Shown in pieces: positions 1 through 8,455 of a DNA stretch of 37,144 nucleotides. The notes beneath the pieces are model-generated. The model saw only the letters and a program-made list of their open reading frames with translations, searched no databases and was not told where the DNA came from. Numbering within the stretch: position 1 is the stretch's first letter; each line of letters begins with the position of its first letter. Source of the stretch: a virus. The DNA is taken from the IMG/VR virus record IMGVR_UViG_3300033979_000319, positions 1 through 37,144 of that record, one strand, 5' to 3'. Position numbers and translations under genes: made by a program.

Positions 1-120
1 AAGCGTAAGCGCATCGCGGCGGGCTCCGGCGAAAAGATGAGAAAGCCGGGAACTAAAGGTGCGCCCACCGCGCAGGCGTTTAAAGACTCAGCTAAAACGG
101 CAAAACCGAGGAAAAAATGA
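1..120 (+). CDS. small basic protein, 3' part (full copy at 36963-37115)
   Basis: This is the C-terminal 39 codons of the 50-residue basic protein whose complete gene lies at 36963-37115. The reading frame is open from base 1 to the TGA at 118-120. It is truncated only because the circular genome was opened here. Its stop overlaps the next start (ATGA), as in most neighbouring late genes. Confidence 0.85.
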   Translation, partial: KRKRIAAGSGEKMRKPGTKGAPTAQAFKDSAKTAKPRKK

Positions 121-149
121 AGACACCCGCGTGGCAACGTAAAGCCGGC
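1..149. repeat. left copy of the 149-bp end overlap
   Basis: These 149 bases recur at 36996-37144. The only difference is base 127 (C) against 37122 (A). The overlap cuts through two genes, so the window most likely represents a circular or circularly permuted genome opened at an arbitrary point. A true short direct terminal repeat is possible, but such ends usually lie outside genes. Confidence 0.95.
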
Positions 150-419
150 CAGAATCCAAAGGGCGGCTTGAATGCCACCGGTCGGGCGTCTTATAATGCA
201 GAAACAGGGGGATCCCTGAAAGCGCCGGTGAAATCCGGCGATAACCCGAGACGAGCTTCTTTTCTCGCTAGGATGGGCAACATGCCCGGCGCCGAGCGTA
301 AAGATGGCAAGCCGACAAGGCTGTTGTTATCTTTAAATGCATGGGGCGCATCATCCAAGGCGGACGCAAAGGCAAAAGCTAAAGCTATTTCCGCAAGGAA
401 TAAGGCGAAAAGCAAATGA
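117..419 (+). CDS. small basic phage protein (DUF6321-like)
   Basis: A 100-residue, Lys/Arg/Gly/Ala-rich protein starting MKTPAWQRKAGQNPKGG. I recognise the opening (TPAWQRK.G.NP.GGLN..GRASYN) as that of a short family common in phages, which I recall as DUF6321; its function is unknown. The C-terminus is a lysine/alanine-rich tail. It overlaps the preceding stop and the following start by ATGA junctions, so it is translated with the head-tail genes. The partial second copy at the right end (37112-37144) encodes His instead of Pro at residue 4. A virion or DNA-binding role would be a guess from charge and position. Confidence 0.8.
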   Translation: MKTPAWQRKAGQNPKGGLNATGRASYNAETGGSLKAPVKSGDNPRRASFLARMGNMPGAERKDGKPTRLLLSLNAWGASSKADAKAKAKAISARNKAKSK

Positions 420-1066
420 CCTACTTAGAACTCGTCAACGATGTGCTACTCCGGCTGCGGGAGCAGACGGTATCTACCGTTGCCCTAACCAACTATTCTC
501 AGCTCATCGGCAAGTTTGTTAACGACTCCAAGCGCCAGATCGAGGACGCCTACGACTGGAACGCTCTCGGCACTGAAGTCACTGTCACCACTTCCGCAAG
601 TGTTTACGAGTATTCGCTATCCGGCGCGGGTCAGAAGTTTCGCGTCAGTAGCGATCCACTGAACACGACCTCCAACGTCGTCATGCGCAACATTACGGTA
701 GGCGACATGCGGCGCAAGCAGAACCTCCAGCCGTTTGTGAACGCCGTGCCTACGGAATATTGCTTTGAAGGTGTCGACAACAGCGGCGACGCTAAAGTGC
801 AACTGTGGGGTCGGCCTGATGGCGTGTACACCATTAAGTTTTTCCTGACCGTTCCGCAGGCAGTGCTGTCGTCGGACAGCACGTCAGTGCTGGTGCCGGA
901 TGTGCTGGTGGCGCAGAATGCTTACGCCAGAGCGTTGGTTGAGCGAGGCGAAGATGGCGGTCTAAATTCCTCAGAGGCATATGCACTGTACAGAAGTATG
1001 CTTTCTGATTATATAGCGCTGGAAGCTACTCGCTTTCCTGAAATGCAGGAGTTCATCGCGACATGA
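416..1066 (+). CDS. head-tail adaptor / tail tubular protein A-like
   Basis: A 216-residue protein in the position where podoviruses encode the adaptor joining the portal to the tail (T7 gp11 or P22 gp4 type). The N-terminal helical stretch (TYLELVNDVLLRLRE...FVNDSKRQIEDAYDWNAL) is the feature I recognise from this group: an amphipathic N-terminus followed by a beta-rich middle and a C-terminal helix. The start overlaps the preceding stop (ATGA) and its own stop overlaps the next start, so it is coupled to the hub gene. Assignment rests on the N-terminal pattern, length and synteny; sequence conservation in this family is low. Confidence 0.75.
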   Translation: MTYLELVNDVLLRLREQTVSTVALTNYSQLIGKFVNDSKRQIEDAYDWNALGTEVTVTTSASVYEYSLSGAGQKFRVSSDPLNTTSNVVMRNITVGDMRRKQNLQPFVNAVPTEYCFEGVDNSGDAKVQLWGRPDGVYTIKFFLTVPQAVLSSDSTSVLVPDVLVAQNAYARALVERGEDGGLNSSEAYALYRSMLSDYIALEATRFPEMQEFIAT

Positions 1067-2622
1067 GCCAGGCGATACAAACCTACGGCATTTCAGCGCC
1101 AGGTTTTTATGGCCTGAATACGCAAGACTCGCCGCTCGATTTGAACGCGGGTTTTGCGTTGACGGCTATTAATTGCGTTATTGATCAATATGGCCGTATT
1201 GGCGCACGTAAAGGTTGGGACAACCTCAACGCCAGCACGGGCAACCTCGGCTCAAATCCGATTGGCGTCATCCATGAGCTGGTGGTGGCCGATGGCACGT
1301 ACACAATCCTGTTCGCAGGTAACAACAAGATTTTTAAGCTCGACGGTAGTAATGCCGTCGTCGAATTAACTTATGGTGGTGGCGGCACAACACCGACGAT
1401 TACGGCCAACAACTGGCAATGCGCGTCGCTTAACGGCATTACGTATTTTTTCCAGACTGGCCATGATCCGTTAATTTACGATCCGGCGGTTAGCACGACA
1501 ACTTACCGTCGAGTTAGTGAAAAGACAGGTTATGCAGGCACGGTGCCGTCTGGCAATATCTGCATTTCTGCCTATGGTCGTCTGTGGATAGCCAATACGG
1601 CGTCCGATAAAGCGACATTGACTTTCTCTGACCTACTCGCTGGCCACATCTACACCGGCGGCACGTCTGGCACGTTGAACGTCAATAGTGTTTGGCCGAA
1701 TGGGCCGGACGAGATTGTGGCGCTGGCTGCGCATAACGGCTTCTTATTCATTTTTGGTAAGCGTCAGATTCTGGTTTACCAGGGGGCAACCGCGCCAGCT
1801 ACGATGTCATTGTATGACACAGTAATCGGCATCGGCTGCATTGCTAGAGATTCAGTGCAGGCCACTAACACTGATGTTTTGTTTTTGTCGAACAGCGGTG
1901 TACGTTCAATATTACGCACAATCCAAGAGAAGTCCGCACCGTTCCGCGACATTAGCAAAAACGTCCGAAACGACTTAATGGGTATTGTGGCCGGTGAAAC
2001 AGCCGCTAACATTAAGGCGGTTTACTCTGAAGTTAACGCGTTTTATTTGCTGACTTTACCCCTTAATAAGTCGGTCTATGTGTTCGATACCCGCACCACA
2101 TTACCTGACGGTGCGTCCAGAGTAACTACTTGGACAGATATTGAACCGACCGCATTGCTGTCACGTCGTAACGGCGACCTGCTAATCGGTAAGACGGGCT
2201 ATGTCGGTAAGTACACCGGTCAAACTGATAACGGTACTTCTTACCGTATGCAGTACTACACGAATCACTCTGATCTAGGGGATCAAAGCGTCACTTCTAT
2301 TTTGAAGCGACTACTCGTTGTCGTGATTGGTGGTACGAATCAGTTCATTACGATGAAGTGGGGGTTTGATTTTACCGAGAACTATCTGTCGCAAAACGTA
2401 CAGATCCCTACGCAAAGTGTTGCCGAATACGGTATTGCAGAATACGGCGCTAACGGTGTGCCTGTTGCACAGTATGCAGACGGTATTGCTTTGCAGACAC
2501 TCTATGCACAAGCTACTGGCTCTGGAAAAATTGTGCAGACCGGATATGAGGCAGACATTGATGGCTCGGCGCTGTCGATTCAGCGAATTGAAATCCAAGC
2601 TAAGAATGGAAGGGTGTCATGA
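1063..2622 (+). CDS. tail hub / nozzle protein (P22 gp10-like)
   Basis: A 519-residue beta-rich protein directly behind the adaptor. It contains repeated short stretches such as YTILFAGNNKIFKLDG, YFFQTGHDPLIYD and GFLFIFGKRQILVYQG, which look like blades of a propeller. This is typical of podovirus tail stabilisation or nozzle proteins. It would form the lower part of the short tail and hold the fibre. Start and stop both overlap neighbours (ATGA junctions). Fold and role are inferred from the pattern and gene order rather than from a catalytic motif. Confidence 0.75.
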   Translation: MSQAIQTYGISAPGFYGLNTQDSPLDLNAGFALTAINCVIDQYGRIGARKGWDNLNASTGNLGSNPIGVIHELVVADGTYTILFAGNNKIFKLDGSNAVVELTYGGGGTTPTITANNWQCASLNGITYFFQTGHDPLIYDPAVSTTTYRRVSEKTGYAGTVPSGNICISAYGRLWIANTASDKATLTFSDLLAGHIYTGGTSGTLNVNSVWPNGPDEIVALAAHNGFLFIFGKRQILVYQGATAPATMSLYDTVIGIGCIARDSVQATNTDVLFLSNSGVRSILRTIQEKSAPFRDISKNVRNDLMGIVAGETAANIKAVYSEVNAFYLLTLPLNKSVYVFDTRTTLPDGASRVTTWTDIEPTALLSRRNGDLLIGKTGYVGKYTGQTDNGTSYRMQYYTNHSDLGDQSVTSILKRLLVVVIGGTNQFITMKWGFDFTENYLSQNVQIPTQSVAEYGIAEYGANGVPVAQYADGIALQTLYAQATGSGKIVQTGYEADIDGSALSIQRIEIQAKNGRVS

Positions 2623-3305
2623 GTAATTACACTAAATCTACCGATTTTGCAGCCAAAGATGCGTTGGCATCTGGTAACGCGGGTAAGATCGTCAAGGGCA
2701 CCGAGATTGATACGGAGTTCAACAATATCGCGACTGCGGTTGCCACCAAGGCTGACCTTGCCTCACCGACATTTACCGGCACACCGTCGCTGCCTTCGGG
2801 AACTACAGGCGTCACACAATCGTCATCGGATGACAGTACTAAATTAGCCACGACCGCGTTTGTGCAAGATGTCCTTGCTGCCATAAAGAGCGAGCTATAC
2901 CCAGTCGGCTCTATCTACACTAACGCAACCAGTAGCACTAACCCTGGAACTTTGCTTGGGTTTGGTACTTGGACAGCATTTGGTGCAGGCCGCGTCATGG
3001 TGGGTCTTGACGCAGGCGATGCTTCGTTTGATACAGCAGAAGAAACTGGCGGGTCTAAAAATGCTGTTGTAGTTAGCCACACGCACACGGCTACAGATGC
3101 AGGACACACACATACCGGCGTAGCAAAGGTTCAAACTACTTTTGGTTTTGGTGGCGGTGGGTCAGTTTATGGTGCGGTTTTTCAATCAAATCAAACATCA
3201 GATTCAGGAACAGCAAGCATTTCAGTTTCTACTGAAGGTTCATCTGGCACTAATGCCAATTTGCAACCGTACATCGTGGTCTATATGTGGAAGCGGACTG
3301 CATGA
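2619..3305 (+). CDS. short tail fibre with tail-collar domain
   Basis: A 228-residue fibre protein. Residues about 90-150 carry the phage tail-collar signature (YPVGSIYTNATSSTNPGTLL followed by GFGTWTAFGAGRVMVGL). A His/Thr-rich segment (SHTHTATDAGHTHTG) follows, and the protein ends in NANLQPYIVVYMWKRTA, the usual end of this family. The N-terminal part has the SPTFTGTP..PSGTTGVTQ and STKLATTAFVQ motifs found in many fibre shafts. It probably forms part of the receptor-binding apparatus. Its last codon overlaps the cupin start by ATGA. Confidence 0.85.
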   Translation: MSNYTKSTDFAAKDALASGNAGKIVKGTEIDTEFNNIATAVATKADLASPTFTGTPSLPSGTTGVTQSSSDDSTKLATTAFVQDVLAAIKSELYPVGSIYTNATSSTNPGTLLGFGTWTAFGAGRVMVGLDAGDASFDTAEETGGSKNAVVVSHTHTATDAGHTHTGVAKVQTTFGFGGGGSVYGAVFQSNQTSDSGTASISVSTEGSSGTNANLQPYIVVYMWKRTA

Positions 3306-3625
3306 TTGTTGAAACATTACCCGACCATCAGCTTATTCACCATTTTTCTGACGGTCTATACGCCAAAGAAATACGCGTAAAAGCTGGACAGGCGATATTG
3401 AAACACACGCACGACTTTAGTCACTTGTCGATTTTGGCTAAAGGCAAAATTGCGGTACTGGTAGGCGAAGAAATTGAAATCGTGAACGCTCCGGCGTGCA
3501 TTGAAATTAAAGCGGGCATCACGCACGGCGTGAAGGCGATTGAAGATTGTGTTTGGTTTTGTATCCACGCAACGGATGAAAAAGACCCGGCGAACGTGGA
3601 TAACATATTAATTAAAGGAGAATGA
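3302..3625 (+). CDS. cupin-fold metal-binding protein
   Basis: A 107-residue single-domain cupin. The first cupin motif is visible as His35, His37 and His41 in KHTHDFSH, and the second as His75 in GITHGV; both sit in the expected beta-barrel spacing. The start at 3302 is favoured over an ATG 15 bases upstream because it makes an ATGA junction with the fibre stop. A cupin between a fibre and ejection-protein genes is seen in environmental podophages, but I know of no proven role. Options are a small virion protein or a carbohydrate-binding or modifying accessory. It is followed by GGAG and the next gene. Confidence 0.8.
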   Translation: MIVETLPDHQLIHHFSDGLYAKEIRVKAGQAILKHTHDFSHLSILAKGKIAVLVGEEIEIVNAPACIEIKAGITHGVKAIEDCVWFCIHATDEKDPANVDNILIKGE

Positions 3626-3626
3626 C

Positions 3627-4718
3627 ATGCCTATCGCTGCCTCAGCTATAAGTGCTGGCGCAGGGCTACTAGGTAGCTCCATGCAGTCAAGGGCTGCTCG
3701 AAGAGCCGCAGAGACTGCTGCCAACGCGCAGATTCAAGCCGCGCAAATTGCTGCTGCGGAGGCGCGGTTTCGGCCAGTAGGCATCACGACACGTTTTGGC
3801 CGTAGTCAGTTCACGACTGGCCCCGACGGCCGTGTATCGGGCGCGTCCTATACGCTGACGCCTGAACTCCGTGCCTATCAAGATGAACTGATGGGGATGG
3901 CTGGCGGCGCCGGGCTTGATTATCTAGCTCAAGCGCCAGAGCTGTACGCCCCGATGACTGACGCTGCCGGCAGACTATTTACTTTAGGTGGGCGTTATCT
4001 ATCTGAGTCGCCGGAACAAGTGGCGCAACGCTACATGACCTCGCAGCTCGACATCTTGGCGCCGCAACGTGAGCGTCAATTGGCCGCACTGCGCAACGAA
4101 CAGTTCCAAGCAGGCCGCACTGGTTTGTCGGTTGGTGCGACTGGTTTGCGTCCAGGTGGCGGTGTAGGGTTAGGCGCAACGAATCCAGAGATGGAGGCGT
4201 ACTACAACGCGCTTGCACAGCAAGACGCTGAACTAGCAGCTAGAGCGCAGACAGAAGGGCAGCGTCAGTTAGCGTTTGGCACCACGCTGTTCGGCACCGG
4301 TGCCGATTTGCTGGGCGGCTACCAGCGCGGTCTGGTCGGCTCACTCGCACCATTCCAAGGCTACCTCGGCGCAGCAGGTGATATCGAGGGGCTTGGTCAA
4401 CAGTCCTTGGACATCGGCGCGCAACTGGGTGGCCGCCAAGCCTCGCCAGCAGGCGCGCAAGCGCTGTTAGAGGGTGGTATGGGAGCAGCACGGACTATGC
4501 AGGCAGCAAACATGCTGAATCCGACAGCCGATTTCTTACGCGGAATAGCCAGCGATAAACTATTGACTTCGAAATTAGGAGAGTATGCAACGAACTTGTT
4601 TAGCGGTGGTGGAAGAAGCGCCCCCGCCTACAACCAGACGCAGTTAAGAAGCGATTACGCCGGAGACAGCCAATTTACTAACTATTTTGGCGCTAACCAG
4701 CCATACGGAAATTACTAA
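3627..4718 (+). CDS. internal virion / DNA ejection protein candidate 1
   Basis: A 363-residue Ala/Gly/Gln-rich protein. The N-terminus is a small-residue hydrophobic stretch (PIAASAISAGAGLLGSS) followed by an Ala-rich helix. Next comes a motif I recognise from environmental podophages (FRPVGITTRFGRSQF...DGRVSGASYTLTPELRAYQD). A Gly-rich middle (residues about 165-190) and low-complexity C-terminus follow. The first of three consecutive large proteins, it fills the slot of the P22/T7 ejection proteins, which leave the virion with the DNA to cross the envelope. The start is supported by AAAGGAG. Role is by position and composition only. Confidence 0.65.
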   Translation: MPIAASAISAGAGLLGSSMQSRAARRAAETAANAQIQAAQIAAAEARFRPVGITTRFGRSQFTTGPDGRVSGASYTLTPELRAYQDELMGMAGGAGLDYLAQAPELYAPMTDAAGRLFTLGGRYLSESPEQVAQRYMTSQLDILAPQRERQLAALRNEQFQAGRTGLSVGATGLRPGGGVGLGATNPEMEAYYNALAQQDAELAARAQTEGQRQLAFGTTLFGTGADLLGGYQRGLVGSLAPFQGYLGAAGDIEGLGQQSLDIGAQLGGRQASPAGAQALLEGGMGAARTMQAANMLNPTADFLRGIASDKLLTSKLGEYATNLFSGGGRSAPAYNQTQLRSDYAGDSQFTNYFGANQPYGNY

Positions 4719-4745
4719 GAACGCAGTGACGAATTAGGAGCCATC

Positions 4746-6326
4746 ATGGCAAGCGAAATTTTAGGTCTGTTCACCTCGCCCGAGATGTATCAACAGCAGC
4801 AAGACCTGATGATGGAACGTCAGGCTGCGGAACTCGCGCAACTTGATCCGTATCAGAGCATCCGCTTCGGCGCGATTCGTGCGGGTCAGCAGTTCGGCCG
4901 TGGCTTGGCTGGCCTGCTGGGCGCGGAAGACCCACAGTTGCGCATGATCAGCGCGCGCCAGTCGGTGCTAGGTGGGCTTGACCTATCAAACCCAGAAGCT
5001 ATTTTTTCTGCTGCGCGGCAACTATCCGGTATGCGTGATCCACAAGGTGCGTTGGCGTTAGCGGAGTATGGCCGTAAAGTGCAGGGTGACAAAGCATTGG
5101 CTGAACAGCGTACGCGTGAAAGAACGTCGCCCGCACTGCTGGCGGCTGCGCGTATCCGAGAGTTAGACTCAGGAAAACAAAAACTTATAGCCGAAGGTGC
5201 TTCTGCGGACAGCCCTGAAATTAAACTTATTGACACGGAAATAAGTGACTTGCGGCGTGGCGGCAGAGCTGACGGAGGAGGTACAAACGAGCAAAAGAAT
5301 GCCTTTGCTTTAGCCTCTCTAAAAGGTGAACCTGGTTCAGAAGCGTTTAATACTGAATATGCAAAACAGCTCCCGCTAATGCTAGGAAAAGGCGGAGCTA
5401 AAGACGCCGATAAACAGCTAGTTTTAGCTGACGCTATAGTTGATTTAGAAAAACAAATACGCAATGCGCCTGACCCTAACTCCCCAGACGTAACGGACTT
5501 GAAGTCCAAACTCGAAATACTGCGCGGTGGGCTAAGGAAAGATAAGCCAAATCTCACCGTTGTTGGTGAGGTAAAAACAGGGCCGGATAAAGGTAAAGCT
5601 GTATTTGTGGATGAAATGAAAGACGAACAGTTTGTGTACGACGTTAAAGACGGTAAACAAGTCCGCAAACCGTTTGTTGGAGATGTTGATCGGATTACAA
5701 CTCAAGTTACAGCGACTGCTACTTCTTCACTTCCTTCTGGGCCAAAACAAGTAGTTGAAGGGTTAGCTAAATTAGACGTTGAAGAGATAGCTATAGCTAG
5801 AGCAAACAAACGCAATGCTGTGGCAAGTAACACCGCACTTGCGCGGCTTGCTGATCTTGATAGTCGAGGTTTAATAGGTGGATCTTTTGCCGCAAACCGT
5901 GTAGGCGCGGCTAACTTTTTAAACTCGTTAGGTTTAATTAGTAAAAGTGATGCTGACACGCTGTCTAGATCAGAGCAGTTTCAAAAATCAGCTTCGGATC
6001 TTATTTTACAAAGTATGGGTGGGAAGTTGGGCGGAGGCATATCTAATGTCGACCTAGAATTTGTTAAGGGTGTTGTTCCTCGCTTAGAAAACAGCGCTTC
6101 TGCCAGACGTGAGCTAATAGATTATTTAAGAGATAGAAATAGCGCGATAATTAAAGAAGCTGACTCCGCAGAAAATTATTTGCGTAAGAATCAGTCGCTT
6201 TCAGGCTATACGCCTACATACACCGGCATATTTACTGGCCCCAGCAGCGTTGGTGGGACATTAACTAATATGACTGATGCCCAGTTAAAAGCTGAACGCG
6301 CTAGGTTGACTGGAGGTAAAAAATAA
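4746..6326 (+). CDS. internal virion / DNA ejection protein candidate 2
   Basis: A 526-residue, mostly helical protein in the second ejection-protein slot. It opens with SEILGLFTSPEMYQQQQ and a Gln/Met/Ala-rich helix, with RFGAIRAGQQFGRGLAGLLG next. The middle is Lys/Asp/Glu-rich and the C-terminus ends in LKAERARLTGGKK. The start follows TTAGGAGCCATC. Base composition changes inside the gene: up to about 5160 it is GC-rich like its neighbours, then clearly AT-richer up to the stop. This suggests that the distal two thirds came by recombination. The stop overlaps the next start as TAATG. No enzymatic motif was seen. Confidence 0.65.
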   Translation: MASEILGLFTSPEMYQQQQDLMMERQAAELAQLDPYQSIRFGAIRAGQQFGRGLAGLLGAEDPQLRMISARQSVLGGLDLSNPEAIFSAARQLSGMRDPQGALALAEYGRKVQGDKALAEQRTRERTSPALLAAARIRELDSGKQKLIAEGASADSPEIKLIDTEISDLRRGGRADGGGTNEQKNAFALASLKGEPGSEAFNTEYAKQLPLMLGKGGAKDADKQLVLADAIVDLEKQIRNAPDPNSPDVTDLKSKLEILRGGLRKDKPNLTVVGEVKTGPDKGKAVFVDEMKDEQFVYDVKDGKQVRKPFVGDVDRITTQVTATATSSLPSGPKQVVEGLAKLDVEEIAIARANKRNAVASNTALARLADLDSRGLIGGSFAANRVGAANFLNSLGLISKSDADTLSRSEQFQKSASDLILQSMGGKLGGGISNVDLEFVKGVVPRLENSASARRELIDYLRDRNSAIIKEADSAENYLRKNQSLSGYTPTYTGIFTGPSSVGGTLTNMTDAQLKAERARLTGGKK

Positions 6327-8452
6327 TGGCACAGACACCTACACTGGAGGAAGTTGAAGCCGAAATGCGTCGGCGCGGTCTATTGACCGTAAGCGGCTCA
6401 GTGATGGACGAGCCAGGAACGACGCTTAAAGAGTTTCAGAATTTTGGTGAGTCGTTATTTAAAGGTGGCGCTAAAGGCGTTGTCGACATCCTTGGTGGTT
6501 GGGGAAATCTGTACGATTACCTTAAGAAAAGTAACGACCCTAATGCGTTCTCTTCTGCAGGTATGGTGCGCGGCATACGTAATTTGACCGGCATAGATTT
6601 GCTTTCGATACCCGGTTACAAAGGCGCGTATGAGTTTTCATCCGCCGGCACGCCAGCAGCCGCGCTAACGGCAGTTGGTGTTCCCGGCTTGTTTGGCCGC
6701 ACTAAGATGGGTGTTGCAGGTGAATATGGTGTTGGTGGCACAACAGGTCTTTTCGCCGGCACGGTAGCGCCAGAAAGTCCTGCCGCACAACTTGCTTTGG
6801 GCATGTCGCCTTACGCTACAAAGGCTAGTTACCTTGGCGCGCAGCGCGCGTTGACGCAGCCCCGCGTTACGATGCCATCAGTAGCAGAGACAAGTGAGCT
6901 GCTTAGTGTTGGCCGATTGACGCCGGGCGAAGCGGCGCTAGACCGCCAGCAGTTAGCCATTGAAGCGAGAACCGAGTCGTCAACGCGTAGCGGACAAGCG
7001 CCCATTGCGTTTCGTCAAGGGCAAGCCATCGACGTCGAAGGATTTCTTGATCGGCTATTTCAACGCTCTGCTGGCGCGCCAGTCACGCTTCAGCGGGCAG
7101 AAGCCGCAACTCAGGCGGTATACGACGCGTTTCAGAATTACGGCAAGGCACTGTCGTCGAAATTACGCGGCGACGCTAAGAAAGACTTCAACGCGGCCAA
7201 GTCAGCCGGCGGCATGATCGACACCTCACCAGTCGTCGATAAAGTCCGCCAGCAACTCGCGACTATTGCGCCAGAAGAACCTGGCTTTGCCCAGCTAAAA
7301 TCGTCGTTAGAGCGTATCCTGACTGAGTACGTTGAGCCGGGCAAACCTGCGACGACCACAACATCAACTGTGCTTGGCCCAGGCGGTACACCGGCTAGTA
7401 CGATCGTGACGCCCGCGACACCGGATGTCATTCGATCGATTGATATCAAACGATTGCAAGATAACTTGGCCATATGGGGCGACGCCGCCTATTCGGGTAA
7501 GGCCACGATTGGCGGCAGCAATATCTTTGAAGGCGTAGCGCCAGGCAAAGCCAAAGGCATTGCCATGAACGTATTGCGTGGATTCAAGGAATCCTTAGAC
7601 GCGGCCATTCAAAATAAGGTACCCGGCGCGGACAAACTGCTTCAGGCGCGCGACAACTTTGCGGCCAACCTCCGTCGCATTGAAGAGTTCTCTGACCGAC
7701 CACTTACAAAAGCTTTTGATAAGGCTAACGTAACGGAATTGGTGCCAGAACAAGTTTTGGCTAGGCTGAAAAAATTGCCGGAGTCGCAGCAGAACTTCTT
7801 AGTTCAAGTTATGTCGGCGCACCCTAACCCACAAGTAACGTCGGTGTTGGACACGGTACGCCGCAGTGCTTTAGACGACGTACTGACACAGGGTCGTGCT
7901 AGTGGGTCGGCGCTTGACCCGGCGGTAAGTATCGACAATATGCTAAAAGCCTTGCAGAAAAAGGGCGACTTAGCGGCGCTGTTCCCTAACGCGGCTGATC
8001 TGAAAGAAGCCCAGTTAGCTGTGAAATACATGCAGCGCGTGTTGTCCAGACAAACCGCAGCGGGCACCGCAGGCCCATCTGCTGGCACGGTCTATAGCGT
8101 ATCACGCGGCGCCGGCGCCACTGCTACGCAAAGTCTGTTGCTTAAAGAAGCTGGTGCTTTGGTCGACGCGCTAATTGCCAGCCCAGAAGCATTCTCTCGA
8201 GTGTTGTTCGAGGGCAACAACCGTAAACTGTTGCTAGATTTGGCTAAAGGAAAAACCAAGGGTGAGAAAGCCTACAACGCAATACAGACGCTTGGTAAAG
8301 GAGTGGCGATTACTGGCGCGCGCGGTGGTCCAATGGTGGATGTAATGCAACCTAATCTACCGGCTGAAGTAGCGGCGCCTGAAGCGGCCCCTGAACCGTC
8401 TTTGTCGGATATTGAAGAAGAGATGCGTCGTCGCGGTATTTCTATGGAGTAA
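6326..8452 (+). CDS. large internal virion / DNA ejection protein candidate 3
   Basis: A 708-residue protein, the largest of the ejection-type trio. No peptidoglycan hydrolase motif was found. A Gly-rich, weakly hydrophobic region lies at about residues 95-160 (SIPGYKGAYEFSSAGTPAAA onward), with long helical segments after that. The same short motif occurs at both ends: VEAEMRRRG at residues 10-18 and IEEEMRRRG at about 696-704. Its start overlaps the previous stop (TAATG). The next gene follows 3 bases behind its stop, on an ATT start whose GGAG Shine-Dalgarno lies inside this gene's last codons. Confidence 0.65.
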   Translation: MAQTPTLEEVEAEMRRRGLLTVSGSVMDEPGTTLKEFQNFGESLFKGGAKGVVDILGGWGNLYDYLKKSNDPNAFSSAGMVRGIRNLTGIDLLSIPGYKGAYEFSSAGTPAAALTAVGVPGLFGRTKMGVAGEYGVGGTTGLFAGTVAPESPAAQLALGMSPYATKASYLGAQRALTQPRVTMPSVAETSELLSVGRLTPGEAALDRQQLAIEARTESSTRSGQAPIAFRQGQAIDVEGFLDRLFQRSAGAPVTLQRAEAATQAVYDAFQNYGKALSSKLRGDAKKDFNAAKSAGGMIDTSPVVDKVRQQLATIAPEEPGFAQLKSSLERILTEYVEPGKPATTTTSTVLGPGGTPASTIVTPATPDVIRSIDIKRLQDNLAIWGDAAYSGKATIGGSNIFEGVAPGKAKGIAMNVLRGFKESLDAAIQNKVPGADKLLQARDNFAANLRRIEEFSDRPLTKAFDKANVTELVPEQVLARLKKLPESQQNFLVQVMSAHPNPQVTSVLDTVRRSALDDVLTQGRASGSALDPAVSIDNMLKALQKKGDLAALFPNAADLKEAQLAVKYMQRVLSRQTAAGTAGPSAGTVYSVSRGAGATATQSLLLKEAGALVDALIASPEAFSRVLFEGNNRKLLLDLAKGKTKGEKAYNAIQTLGKGVAITGARGGPMVDVMQPNLPAEVAAPEAAPEPSLSDIEEEMRRRGISME

Positions 8453-8455
8453 AAA

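Noticed and set aside
1-149. The end overlap as a defined T7-like direct terminal repeat
   Set aside because: It lies inside coding sequence, has a mismatch and a length close to a read or k-mer overlap; circular closure is simpler, though not proven.
4886-5668. A 260-residue minus-strand open frame
   Set aside because: Antisense shadow of the ejection protein gene, Ser-rich, with no ribosome site or motif.
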